This document shows, one piece after another, positions 54,198-63,377 of a stretch of DNA of 64,000 nucleotides. The position numbers and the translations under genes are program-made. Below the pieces are notes generated by a model. That model saw only the letters and a list, made by a program, of their open reading frames with translations, was not told the DNA's origin and did no database searches. Position 1 is the stretch's first letter. The number at the start of each line of letters is the position of its first letter. Source of the DNA: Calothrix sp. NIES-2098 (lineage in GTDB: Bacteria > Cyanobacteriota > Cyanobacteriia > Cyanobacteriales > Nostocaceae); NCBI GenBank assembly GCA_002368175.1, contig AP018172.1:8497001-8561000 (forward strand), given 5' to 3'.

Positions 54198-54751
54198 TGA
54201 AAAGTAATGTAGAAACAGCCGAAATCGCCCAGCCTTACGCACAGGCTTTGATGTCAATAGCTCAATCCAAAAATCTGACAGAACAGTTTGGCGAAGATGC
54301 ACGTGCGTTAATCAATTTGTTGAAAGATTCAGCGCCATTGCGGAACTTAATCGACAACCCGTTTATTCAGCCTGAACGGAAAAAGGCAGTAATCGCTCAG
54401 ATATTGGGTGATGGCGCTAACCCTTACTTGCGCAATTTTTTACTGTTGCTGGTAGATAAACGGCGAATTTTCTTCTTGGAGCAGATTTTACAGCAGTATT
54501 TAGCGTTGTTGCGGCAGCTGAATCAAACCGTATTAGCGGAAGTTACTTCAGCCGTTCCCCTCACAGAAGCTCAACAACAGGCTGTAATAGATAAAGTTCT
54601 GTCCATCACTAATGCTCGCCAAGTAGAACTAGAAACTAAAATCGACCGCGACTTAATTGGTGGTTTGATTATTAGAGTAGGTTCACAGGTAATTGATGCC
54701 AGTTTACGGGGTCAATTGCGCCGCCTTTCTTTACGCTTAACCAGTTCCTAG
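54197..54751 (+). CDS. atpH: ATP synthase F1 subunit delta
   Basis: 184 residues. N-terminal helical domain AQPYAQALMSIAQSKNL binds the top of alpha; C-terminal conserved IDRDLIGGLIIRVGSQVIDASLRGQL. Also named atpD in some cyanobacterial annotations. It joins stalk and head. Start overlaps the atpF stop. Confidence 0.95.
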   Translation: MKSNVETAEIAQPYAQALMSIAQSKNLTEQFGEDARALINLLKDSAPLRNLIDNPFIQPERKKAVIAQILGDGANPYLRNFLLLLVDKRRIFFLEQILQQYLALLRQLNQTVLAEVTSAVPLTEAQQQAVIDKVLSITNARQVELETKIDRDLIGGLIIRVGSQVIDASLRGQLRRLSLRLTSS

Positions 54752-54794
54752 TCAAGATAACTCTGTTCAGTCTTCCAAGAAAAAAGTTAGAAAC

Positions 54795-56315
54795 ATGAGC
54801 ATTTCAATCAGACCAGACGAAATTAGTAGCATTATTCAACAGCAAATCGAGCAATACGACCAAGATGTCAAAGTTGCTAACGTCGGTACCGTGCTGCAAG
54901 TCGGTGATGGTATTGCCCGGATTTATGGTCTGGAAAAGGCTATGGCTGGGGAGCTATTAGAATTTGAAGACGGCACAATTGGTATCGCCCAGAACTTAGA
55001 AGAAGATAACGTGGGCGCGGTACTGATGGGTGAAGGACGGGAAATTCAAGAAGGTAGCTCTGTCACCGCAACTGGTAGAATTGCCCAAGTACCCGTAGGC
55101 GAAGCATTGATTGGACGCGTTGTTGATGCATTGGGTCGTCCCATCGATGGTAAGGGAGATATCAAGACCACAGAAAGCCGTTTGATTGAATCTCCAGCTC
55201 CTGGTATTATTGCTCGTCGGTCGGTACACGAACCGATGCAAACCGGGATTACAGCTATCGATTCCATGATTCCCATCGGTCGCGGTCAGCGGGAATTGAT
55301 CATCGGCGACCGTCAAACAGGTAAAACTGCGATCGCAATTGACACAATCATCAACCAAAAAGGTGAAGATGTAGTTTGTGTCTACGTTGCCGTTGGTCAA
55401 AAGGCTTCTACCGTAGCTAACGTTGTCCAAACACTGCAAGACAAAGGTGCAATGGACTACACCGTAGTTGTTGCTGCTAACGCCAGTGACCCTGCAACCC
55501 TACAATTCCTCGCTCCTTACACCGGAGCTACCATTGCTGAGTACTTCATGTACAAAGGCAAAGCTACTCTCGTAATTTACGACGACCTTTCCAAGCAAGC
55601 CCAAGCTTATCGCCAAATGTCCTTGCTGCTACGTCGTCCACCCGGACGGGAAGCTTACCCTGGAGACGTATTCTACATTCACTCCCGCTTGTTAGAAAGA
55701 GCAGCGAAGTTGAGTGATGAATTGGGTAAAGGTAGCATGACTGCTCTACCTATTATTGAAACCCAAGCCGGTGACGTATCAGCATACATCCCCACAAACG
55801 TAATTTCCATCACCGACGGTCAGATCTTCTTATCTTCTGACTTGTTCAACGCTGGTATCCGTCCCGCTGTAAACCCCGGTATCTCAGTATCCCGTGTAGG
55901 TTCTGCGGCACAAACTAAGGCAATGAAAAAAGTTGCCGGTAAGATTAAGTTGGAACTAGCGCAATTTGATGACCTGCAAGCTTTCGCGCAATTTGCTTCT
56001 GACTTAGATAAAGCTACCCAAGACCAATTGGCGCGGGGTCAACGCTTACGGGAATTACTGAAGCAGCCCCAAAATGACCCACTGTCTGTATACGAGCAAG
56101 TAGCCATTCTCTACGCAGGTATCAACGGTTACTTAGATGATATCCCTGTAGACAAAGTTACCACCTTCACCAGAGGTCTCCGCGATTACTTAAAGACAGG
56201 CAAACCTCAGTACGCTCAAGCAGTACAAAGCTCTAAAGCACTGGGTGACGCAGAAGAAGCTGCTTTAAAGGAAGCGCTAACCGAATTCAAGAAGACCTTC
56301 AAAGCAACAGCGTAA
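54795..56315 (+). CDS. atpA: ATP synthase F1 subunit alpha
   Basis: 506 residues. P-loop GDRQTGKT near residue 170, the arginine-finger region PAVNPGISVSRVGSAAQ (about 355-371) and the N-terminal beta-barrel GTVLQVGDGIARIYGL. Forms the non-catalytic sites of F1. 43 bp after the delta gene. Confidence 0.98.
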   Translation: MSISIRPDEISSIIQQQIEQYDQDVKVANVGTVLQVGDGIARIYGLEKAMAGELLEFEDGTIGIAQNLEEDNVGAVLMGEGREIQEGSSVTATGRIAQVPVGEALIGRVVDALGRPIDGKGDIKTTESRLIESPAPGIIARRSVHEPMQTGITAIDSMIPIGRGQRELIIGDRQTGKTAIAIDTIINQKGEDVVCVYVAVGQKASTVANVVQTLQDKGAMDYTVVVAANASDPATLQFLAPYTGATIAEYFMYKGKATLVIYDDLSKQAQAYRQMSLLLRRPPGREAYPGDVFYIHSRLLERAAKLSDELGKGSMTALPIIETQAGDVSAYIPTNVISITDGQIFLSSDLFNAGIRPAVNPGISVSRVGSAAQTKAMKKVAGKIKLELAQFDDLQAFAQFASDLDKATQDQLARGQRLRELLKQPQNDPLSVYEQVAILYAGINGYLDDIPVDKVTTFTRGLRDYLKTGKPQYAQAVQSSKALGDAEEAALKEALTEFKKTFKATA

Positions 56316-56399
56316 TTAGTCAAGGGTCAAGGGTCAACAGTCAAAAAACTTGAGACTCTGGACTCTTGACTTTGGACTCAGGACTCAGGACTCAAGAAT
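56316..56399. repeat. Heptamer repeats between atpA and the gamma gene
   Basis: GTCAAGGGTCAAGGGTCAAC on the left and GACTCAGGACTCAGGACTCA on the right, with TTGAGACTC and GGACTCTTGAC between them. Fills nearly the whole 84-bp gap inside the operon and can fold on itself. Same family as 15703-15758 and 44325-44356. Confidence 0.7.
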
Positions 56400-57347
56400 A
56401 TGCCCAATCTTAAAGCAATACGCGATCGCATTCAGTCGGTCAAAAACACCAAAAAAATTACAGAAGCCATGCGGCTGGTAGCGGCGGCGAGAGTACGCCG
56501 GGCGCAAGAACAAGTATTAGCAACTCGTCCCTTTGCTGATAAACTAGCGCAAGTTTTATACGGTTTACAAACCCGTCTGCGGTTTGAAGAAGCCAACTTA
56601 CCCCTGCTGAGAAAGCGGGAAGTAAAAACAGTAGGTTTGTTGGTCATTGCAGGCGATCGCGGTTTGTGTGGCGGTTACAATAGTAACGTCATTCGTCGCG
56701 CTGAAAACCGTGCCAAGGAACTCCAAGCCGAAGGTGTGAATTACAAATTTGTGTTGGTAGGACGCAAGTCTATTCAATACTTCCAACGCCGAGACCAACC
56801 CATTGATGCTACCTACAGCGGCTTAGAACAAATTCCTACCGCCGCCGAAGCGACAAAGATTGCTGACGAACTGCTGTCTTTGTTCCTCTCAGAAAGTGTA
56901 GACCGGATTGAATTAATCTACACTCGATTTGTCTCTTTGGTGAGTTCTCGTCCAGTTGTGCAAACCCTGCTTCCTTTAGATCCGCAAGGTTTAGAAGCAT
57001 CAGACGATGAAATCTTCCGCTTAACAACCCGTGGCGGTCAATTTGAAGTAGAAAGGCAAAAAGTGACTACGGAAATCCGTCCTTTGCCTCGGGATATGAT
57101 TTTCGAGCAAGATCCAGTGCAGATTCTTGATTCCTTACTACCTTTGTATCTGGGGAACCAGCTATTACGCGCACTACAAGAATCAGCAGCTAGCGAACTA
57201 GCAGCACGGATGACTGCGATGAACAACGCCAGCGACAACGCAGGTGAATTGATTAGAACCCTATCCTTGTCTTACAACAAAGCTCGACAAGCGGCAATTA
57301 CCCAAGAACTCCTAGAAGTTGTGGGTGGTGCAGAAGCATTAACTTAG
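56400..57347 (+). CDS. atpC: ATP synthase F1 subunit gamma
   Basis: 315 residues. N-terminal MPNLKAIRDRIQSVKNTKKI and C-terminal SASELAARMTAMNNASDNAGELI helices form the rotor coiled coil. The longer-than-bacterial length and the extra segment (about 198-240) match the cyanobacterial gamma insertion. Named atpC in cyanobacteria and plants (atpG in E. coli). Last ATP synthase gene here; beta and epsilon must be elsewhere. Confidence 0.96.
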   Translation: MPNLKAIRDRIQSVKNTKKITEAMRLVAAARVRRAQEQVLATRPFADKLAQVLYGLQTRLRFEEANLPLLRKREVKTVGLLVIAGDRGLCGGYNSNVIRRAENRAKELQAEGVNYKFVLVGRKSIQYFQRRDQPIDATYSGLEQIPTAAEATKIADELLSLFLSESVDRIELIYTRFVSLVSSRPVVQTLLPLDPQGLEASDDEIFRLTTRGGQFEVERQKVTTEIRPLPRDMIFEQDPVQILDSLLPLYLGNQLLRALQESAASELAARMTAMNNASDNAGELIRTLSLSYNKARQAAITQELLEVVGGAEALT

Positions 57348-57573
57348 GGAATTGTCAATTGTTACTTTGCGATAAATAGCCAATTGCTACTTGTATTAAG
57401 ATTAGCAATTGGCTATTGTTCGTAAAACGCTTAAAGCTTCGTCTTATAGATTTCTAGTCGAGGCTGTCATGGCTCATTTGTCGTTGGACTATTGACTATT
57501 GACTATGCATAAAATTTTTTGTCTCAACACACAATATTAAAACGACGTATTATAATTGAAGTATAGAGTACAT

Positions 57574-57959
57574 GGGTCCGTCACGGTTTCGACAGGTTGG
57601 CGAACGCTGCTCTGTGATTCAGGTCGAGAGTGAGTCGTCTCTCGGAAATCAAAGGCTCAAAACAAAAGTAAATGCGAATAACATCGTAAGCTTTGCTCGT
57701 AAGCCTGCTCTAGCAGTTGCCTAAAAACCTCTAATTGGTTCGAGCGTCTTTAGTCCGACTCCGTTAAGGGCTAGAGACCAACCCCAACGGATGCTCTAGC
57801 AAGTATTCTCTGGTTGACTTGCTAGCTAAGACTTAATCAGAGCATCCTACGTTCGGGATAATGAACGATTCCCGCCTTGAGGGTCAGATAGGCTAAACCT
57901 GTGAATGAGCGGAGGGTTAATACCCAATTTGGACAGCAGTTCGACTCTGCTCGGATCCA
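57574..57959 (+). ncRNA. ssrA: Transfer-messenger RNA
   Basis: One-piece tmRNA of 386 nt. The 5' end GGGTCCGTCACGGTTTCGAC is diagnostic. Acceptor arms GGGTCCG (57574-57580) and CGGATCC (57952-57958) pair with one G-U; discriminator A at 57959; CCA is not encoded (the next bases are CTA). T-arm GCAGTTCGACTCTGC. The tag frame runs 57674-57724: 16 codons, ANNIVSFARKPALAVA, then TAA. It rescues stalled ribosomes with SmpB. A possible -10 TATAGA lies at 57562-57567; it is 226 bp after the gamma gene. Confidence 0.96.
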
Positions 57960-57977
57960 CTAAAAATATTTAACAAG

Positions 57978-58016
57978 TCCACCTGATAATTCCATATCCA
58001 GGTGGATTTTGTTTTT
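57978..58016 (+). terminator. Intrinsic terminator of ssrA
   Basis: TCCACCTG (57978-57985) pairs with CAGGTGGA (57999-58006), followed by TTTTGTTTTT. Eighteen bases after the mature tmRNA end. Confidence 0.85.
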
Positions 58017-58029
58017 GAGAATAGCTGCG

Positions 58030-58200
58030 AGCATTCTACCGCAAAGTCAGTCTAGTGTCGCATTTTTGGAGGATCGAAGCCCAAAACGATGTCTTGTTCT
58101 GGTACACAGAGTTCAACCAATCGATTGGCGATACCAACCTCTGTTCCATCTTGCTGAACTCAGATTTTGCCATTGATAATGTTCTCATGAGGTAGTCTGT
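58030..58200 (-). pseudogene. xisI: Remnant of xisI (excision controlling factor family)
   Basis: The minus strand encodes NIINGKI-stop-VQQDGTEVGIANRL, then VELCVPEQDIVLGFDPP and KMRH-stop-TDFAV, matching the C-terminal third of XisI (DGKIWIQQDGTEEGIANELV...G VP..DIVLGFHPP.VR.YT.FAVA). Two nonsense codons, TGA at 58160-58162 (for W) and TAG at 58052-58054 (for Y), and loss of the N-terminal two thirds show decay. No xisH partner next to it. Matched from memory of the family. Confidence 0.75.
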
Positions 58201-58271
58201 CAAAAACGGTTCCCTTTGGTTACTGAAAAATGAATGCGTGTACAATAAGTATTCAAGCAGAGGAATAAAGC

Positions 58272-58865
58272 TTGAAACTAATATTAGTAGCACCCGATTC
58301 ATCGTTAGCAGCCGCATTTCAAGAACATTTTTATTATTTACCTAATGTTGAAATAGTTAATAACTACTTTGAGTGGTTAGCCAACTATGACTGTTTAGTC
58401 AGCCCTGGTAATTCATTTGGCATGATGGATGGTGGGATAGATGCTGCCATTATCAAATTTTTTGGTAGTTCCTTGATGGAAAAAGTCCAGCAACAAATAC
58501 TGACAAAGTATTTAGGCGAACAGCCAGTAGGAACATCAATGATTGTAGAAACAGGTCATTCATTGCACCCGTTTTTAGCTCACACACCTACAATGCGAGT
58601 TCCTATGTCGATTATTGGGACAGACATTCCTTATATAGCGATGTGGGCTATGCTGTTGTCTGTGCGACAACATAACCAACAAGCTCAGTACCAAATTAGT
58701 AGCATTGCTTGTCCCGGTTTAGGTACGGGAATCGGTAGAGTACCATATAGTGAGGCTGCTAGACAGATGGCATTAGCCTACGATCATTTTCTTTACCCAC
58801 CTAAGCATCTCAACTGCTTTGTTGCAGCTTCAAGACAACTTTTGATTTGGGAAGGAAGTTGTTAA
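58272..58865 (+). CDS. Macro-domain protein
   Basis: 197 residues. Macro-domain core: DCLVSPGNSFGMMDGGID (about 40-57), where SPGNSFG...GGxD replaces the usual N-AN..L.GGGG, and SIACPGLGTGIGRVPYSEAARQMALAY with the phosphate loop GLGTGIG. It may bind or hydrolyse ADP-ribose derivatives. The start must be TTG 58272: a TAA stop lies directly upstream in frame (58266-58268), GAGG is 8 bases before it, and the next Met is at residue 51. Confidence 0.82.
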   Translation: MKLILVAPDSSLAAAFQEHFYYLPNVEIVNNYFEWLANYDCLVSPGNSFGMMDGGIDAAIIKFFGSSLMEKVQQQILTKYLGEQPVGTSMIVETGHSLHPFLAHTPTMRVPMSIIGTDIPYIAMWAMLLSVRQHNQQAQYQISSIACPGLGTGIGRVPYSEAARQMALAYDHFLYPPKHLNCFVAASRQLLIWEGSC

Positions 58866-58909
58866 GGTACTAATTCTATTTTCTAATGGCGATCGCACTC
58901 TTCAATTTC

Positions 58910-59596
58910 CTAAATATCTTCTGGGTTAATTCCTAAGTCTCGTAGCTTTTGCGCCATTCTCTCAGCGCGTTCTCTTTCTTGTTGTACTAATTACTCTGGT
59001 GTCGGTAATTTCCGTTCTTCCCGATCGTACCAATATAACCAATCTCGCGTCCGTCCCAGGTAAGTACCCCGTTCTCGCCCTATTGCCAAACCAATCTCTG
59101 GCATCCATACCCGTGAGCCTGGTTGTAAAATATAGTTGCCCTCAACTAAGCGATAAACTTCTAGAGGTTCTCGTTTACGCCGATATGTGAGACTAGGTAA
59201 GTAAATCACATAATACAAAATTCCTAGTTGGGCATAATCAATTTTTTTTCTGTTCGTACTCGCCACCAGAGGTTTTCGAGACAACTTCTAGAGCTAAGAT
59301 AGGAACAGTACCCTCCTCTTCCCAAAGTACATAACTTAAGCGTCCTCTTCTTCTACAAAGCGTTCTATTCCTAAGCTGAGAAATCCATCTGGGACTAATG
59401 GCGGTTGTAATGGTGCATAATAAATGCCCATATCTACACCAAAAAACCAGTCATTACGGTCATTCCATGCTAAAGCCAAAATCGCTTCCAATAAATTAGG
59501 GATGAGGTTTTGCAGTTCGTTATCCACAGGGGTATCGTCAGAGTCGGGAAGTTCTGCTGCGGATGGCAGACAGTCAAGGGGGTTGTACTGTACCAT
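58910..59596 (-). pseudogene. Decayed Uma2 family gene
   Basis: Three parts of one Uma2 protein. N-terminal part from ATG 59596: QPPLVPDGFLSLGIERFVEE, stopped at 59336. Middle part continues in another frame (LSYVLWEEEGTVPILALEVV) after a one-base loss near 59337. At a run of eight A (59242-59249 on the plus map as T) one extra base restores the first frame: KIDYAQLGILYYVIYLPSLT to RTRDWLYWYDREER. Then TAA at 58991-58993 precedes the normal coiled C-terminus (ERERAERMAQKLRDLGINPE) ending at TAG 58910-58912. Two frameshifts and one nonsense codon make it non-functional unless sequencing errors are involved. Confidence 0.82.
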
Positions 59597-59709
59597 GACA
59601 GTCTTGAGTTAGAGTAGGTGACTATATTTTAAGGTTAAAATAATCAAGCTCCTGAGAATATCAAACTCTCAACAGTCACATTTCGCCTGTCACAGATCGC
59701 AATTTATAT

Positions 59710-61476
59710 ATGAACGCTACACAAGAAAAACTAAAACATCAATTTGCACAGGCTTTGGTAGCTGCATTTGGCGCTGAGTACGCTGAAGTAGATCCGATTT
59801 TGGTTCCTGCGAGTAATCCTAAGTTTGGTGATTATCAGGCAAATGTGGCTTTATCCCTGAGTAAAAGGTTAGGAAAGCAACCAAGACAAATTGCAGCGGC
59901 GATCGCTGATAAATTAGATGTATCAGAAATCTGCGAAGCACCAGAGATAGCGGGGCCTGGGTTTATCAATCTCAAGCTAACACCAGCATACCTAGAAGCA
60001 CAATTAAACGCTATTCAGTCAGATGCTCGATTAGGTGTACCAACAGCGAAAACACCACAGCGAGAAATTGTAGATTTTTCCAGTCCCAATATTGCTAAAG
60101 AAATGCATGTTGGGCATCTGCGTTCAACTATTATTGGTGATAGTATTGCCCGGATTTTGGAATTTCTCGGACATGATGTTTTGCGGTTAAACCATGTGGG
60201 TGATTGGGGTACTCAATTTGGGATGTTAATTGCCTACCTCCGAGAAGTTTATCCAGAAGCACTGACTACGGCAAATGCTTTAGATATTGGCGATTTAGTT
60301 AGTTTTTACCGCAAAGCGAAACAGCGGTTTGATGCAGATGAAGCATTTCAAGAAATAGCCAGACAGGAAGTTGTCAGATTACAAGCAGGTGCAGAAGATA
60401 CAATTCATGCTTGGAAATTGCTGTGCGAACAATCAAGACAAGAGTTTCAAGTGATTTATGACTTGCTGGATGTTAAGGTGACAGAACGGGGCGAATCTTT
60501 CTACAATCCTTTACTACCAGGAATTGTCGAAGATTTAGAACAATCTGGGTTACTTGTAGAAAACCAAGGTGCGAAGTGTGTATTTTTGCAAGGGTTTACC
60601 AACAGAGAAGGCGAACCTCTGCCTTTGATTGTGCAAAAATCTGATGGTGGTTATAACTACGCTACGACAGATTTAGCAGCCCTGCGCTACCGGATTCAAC
60701 AAGATGAAGCAAAGCGGATAATTTATGTCACTGATGCTGGACAATCAAACCACTTTGCCCAATTTTTCCAAGTAGCACGTAAAGCTGGATGGATTCCCGA
60801 TGATGTGGAATTGGTTCACGTACCTTTTGGTTTGGTGCTGGGGAAAGATGGTAAGAAGTACAGAACTCGTGCAGGAGATACGGAACGGTTGCGGGATTTG
60901 TTGGATGAAGCCGTTTCTCGTGCGCGTGCAGACTTAGAAATTAGATTAAAAGAAGAAGAGCGCAAAGAAACCGAAGAATTTATTAATAATGTTGCTGAGG
61001 TAATTGGTATTAGTGCAGTTAAATATGCTGACTTAAGCCAAAACCGTACAAGTAACTACATTTTCAGCTATGAGAAAATGCTGGATCTTAAAGGCAATAC
61101 GGCACCTTATATGCTGTACGCTTATGCACGGATTCAAGGAATTAGTCGCAAGGGTGATATTAACTTTAGTGAGTTGGGAGACAACGCCAAAGTCATATTA
61201 CAGCATGAAACAGAGTTAGCACTCGCAAAATATTTACTGCAACTTGATGAGGTTATTAGTACTGTAGAGCAAGACTTAATGCCCAATCGGTTGTGCGAAT
61301 ATTTGTACGAACTAAGTAAAAAGTTTAATCAGTTTTACGATCGCGATCGCGGTGTTCCGGTGTTAAATGCAGAGGAACCTCTGCGGACATCTCGCTTAGT
61401 TCTGTGCGATCTGACTGCCAGAACCTTAAAATTAGGTCTATCTCTGTTGGGAATTCAAGTATTAGAGAGGATGTAG
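59710..61476 (+). CDS. argS: Arginyl-tRNA synthetase
   Basis: 588 residues. Class I signature HVGH (133-136) in AKEMHVGHLRSTIIGDS, the DWGTQFGMLI block, and YATTDLAALRYR. The KMSKS position is replaced by GKKYRTRAG, normal for many ArgRS. The N-terminal Arg-tRNA-specific domain (1-110) and the C-terminal anticodon-binding DALR domain (about 465-588, ending LGLSLLGIQVLERM) are complete. ATG 59710. Confidence 0.97.
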   Translation: MNATQEKLKHQFAQALVAAFGAEYAEVDPILVPASNPKFGDYQANVALSLSKRLGKQPRQIAAAIADKLDVSEICEAPEIAGPGFINLKLTPAYLEAQLNAIQSDARLGVPTAKTPQREIVDFSSPNIAKEMHVGHLRSTIIGDSIARILEFLGHDVLRLNHVGDWGTQFGMLIAYLREVYPEALTTANALDIGDLVSFYRKAKQRFDADEAFQEIARQEVVRLQAGAEDTIHAWKLLCEQSRQEFQVIYDLLDVKVTERGESFYNPLLPGIVEDLEQSGLLVENQGAKCVFLQGFTNREGEPLPLIVQKSDGGYNYATTDLAALRYRIQQDEAKRIIYVTDAGQSNHFAQFFQVARKAGWIPDDVELVHVPFGLVLGKDGKKYRTRAGDTERLRDLLDEAVSRARADLEIRLKEEERKETEEFINNVAEVIGISAVKYADLSQNRTSNYIFSYEKMLDLKGNTAPYMLYAYARIQGISRKGDINFSELGDNAKVILQHETELALAKYLLQLDEVISTVEQDLMPNRLCEYLYELSKKFNQFYDRDRGVPVLNAEEPLRTSRLVLCDLTARTLKLGLSLLGIQVLERM

Positions 61477-61733
61477 AAGCTGGGATTGATGAAAAGGCGA
61501 TCGCCAATGCTATAACAAGGCAGAACTAAAGTGCGATCGCTTTGATGTTTTCATCGATCTTATAGAATTTTAATCACACATTCTTTACCATTACCAAGGG
61601 TGGAAAAACATTGAATCTTACCCTACTGTTTTTCTGTAATCATCTGGTAACTATTAGAATTGCTTCTAGACAATTAATACTTGACACATCTAGATTAACT
61701 TTAATGATATCTATAAAGCAAAATTAACAACGT

Positions 61734-62375
61734 ATGGATGGTAAATTAATTGTATTTGAAGGAGTAGAAGGCTGCGGCAAAACTAGCCAAATGCAGCTTT
61801 GTTCCCAGTGGTTAGAAAGTTTAGGTATCTCTGTTTTACTGACGCGCGAACCGGGAGGAACAGAGTTAGGCATAGATATTCGTCGCTTATTGCTGGAAAA
61901 GGCTGATAACAAACCAATTGCAGAGTTGACAGAATTATTATTATATGCTGCCGATCGGGCGCAACACGTGGAACAAGAACTCAAGCCAAATTTAGCAAAA
62001 GGGAAATATATTTTATGCGATCGCTACACTGAATCTACCATTGCCTACCAAGGTTATGGTCGAGGTTTAAATATGAGTTTAATTAAGCAGTTAAATTATA
62101 TTGCTACCGGCGGTTTAGAAAGTGACCTAACTCTCTGGCTAGATGTCGATGTTGAAGTGGGACTGGCCAGGAAACGAGGAGATGAACAAATATTTGACCG
62201 CATAGAACAAGAAGCAATTGCCTTTCATCACCGCGTACAGCAAGGATATGTAGAGTTAGCTGCATTATATCCAGAACGCATAGTTCGGATAGATGGGAAT
62301 TTGAGTAAGGAAGCAGTACACCAAATAATACAGGACAATTTACGCGATCGCTTCCAACCTTGGCTTGCTCGTTAA
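61734..62375 (+). CDS. tmk: Thymidylate kinase
   Basis: 213 residues. P-loop GVEGCGKT (10-17), the DR-containing LCDRYTESTIAYQGYGRGL, and a REPGGTELG loop. Makes dTDP from dTMP. 33 bp upstream of holB: tmk-holB is a common conserved pair in bacteria. Confidence 0.96.
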   Translation: MDGKLIVFEGVEGCGKTSQMQLCSQWLESLGISVLLTREPGGTELGIDIRRLLLEKADNKPIAELTELLLYAADRAQHVEQELKPNLAKGKYILCDRYTESTIAYQGYGRGLNMSLIKQLNYIATGGLESDLTLWLDVDVEVGLARKRGDEQIFDRIEQEAIAFHHRVQQGYVELAALYPERIVRIDGNLSKEAVHQIIQDNLRDRFQPWLAR

Positions 62376-62408
62376 ATCAATTGGTAGCACGCCATTTACA
62401 ATTGAATA

Positions 62409-63377
62409 ATGATTGACGATCCCTTTGCACCTCTGGTAGGACAACAACAAGCTATCGAATTGCTGACTCAGGCTGTTAAGCAAAACCGAGTTGCACCAGC
62501 CTATTTATTTGTGGGGCCGGATGGTGTAGGAAGGAGTTTAGCAGCACGGTGTTTTGTAGAGTTACTATTTTCTAGTAGTGTCGAGACAAGATTAATTGCA
62601 TCTTTGCAAAGTCGCTTGCGGCAACGCAACCATCCAGATGTATTGTGGCTAGAGCCGACTTACCAATACCAAGGACAACTACTAACAGCAGCCGAAGCAG
62701 CCGAAAAAGCAGTGAAGCGCAAAGCACCGCCAGTAATTAGGCTAGAACAAATTCGGCAAATTATTGAATTTCTGGGACGACCGCCTTTAGAAGCACAGAG
62801 AAATGTTGTAGTGTTGGAACAAGCTCAAACAATGGCAGAAGCAGCAGCCAACGCTTTGCTCAAGACGTTGGAAGAACCCGGACAAGCGACATTGATTTTA
62901 ATTGCACCTTCTCCAGATTCAGTGTTGCCAACTTTAGTCTCCCGCTGTCAACGCATTCCTTTTTATCGCTTAGATGCAATGTCTTTAGCTCAGGTATTAA
63001 CTCAAACCGGACATCAGGAAATTTTACAAAATCAGCCATTGTTGAACGTTGCAGCTGGTAGTCCAGGAAGTGCGATCGCATCTTACCAACAACTACAGGC
63101 TATCCCTCCTGACTTACTCCAAGATTTGACTAAAGCGCCTTCATCTTACCGTCACGCTTTAGAATTAGCTAAGAAGATTGATAAAGATTTAGATCCAGAA
63201 GCACAACTCTGGTTAGTAGATTATCTCCAGCAGTCTTACTGGCAGCAGTTGTATCGAACAGGCACGATCAAACAGCTAGAACAAGCTCGTAAATCTCTAC
63301 TTTGTTACGCCCAACCTCGTCTTGTCTGGGAGTGCACCCTGTTATCTCTGTATCAACAATGCAATACACAAACTTGA
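62409..63377 (+). CDS. holB: DNA polymerase III delta' subunit
   Basis: 322 residues. AAA+ fold with LVGQQQAIELL, a degenerate P-loop GPDGVGRS (36-43, Lys replaced by Arg as in non-hydrolysing delta'), a sensor-like NALLKTLEEPGQATLILI and SRCQRIPF. Clamp-loader component. Forms an operon with tmk. Confidence 0.93.
   Translation: MIDDPFAPLVGQQQAIELLTQAVKQNRVAPAYLFVGPDGVGRSLAARCFVELLFSSSVETRLIASLQSRLRQRNHPDVLWLEPTYQYQGQLLTAAEAAEKAVKRKAPPVIRLEQIRQIIEFLGRPPLEAQRNVVVLEQAQTMAEAAANALLKTLEEPGQATLILIAPSPDSVLPTLVSRCQRIPFYRLDAMSLAQVLTQTGHQEILQNQPLLNVAAGSPGSAIASYQQLQAIPPDLLQDLTKAPSSYRHALELAKKIDKDLDPEAQLWLVDYLQQSYWQQLYRTGTIKQLEQARKSLLCYAQPRLVWECTLLSLYQQCNTQT

Noticed and set aside
56316..56399. CRISPR-like repeats
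   Set aside because: Units are 7 bp without unique spacers; this is a short tandem repeat, and no CRISPR array or cas gene was seen in the window.
58036..58317. 93-codon minus-strand frame near ssrA
   Set aside because: It is out of frame with the recognisable xisI remnant and crosses the macro-domain gene start.
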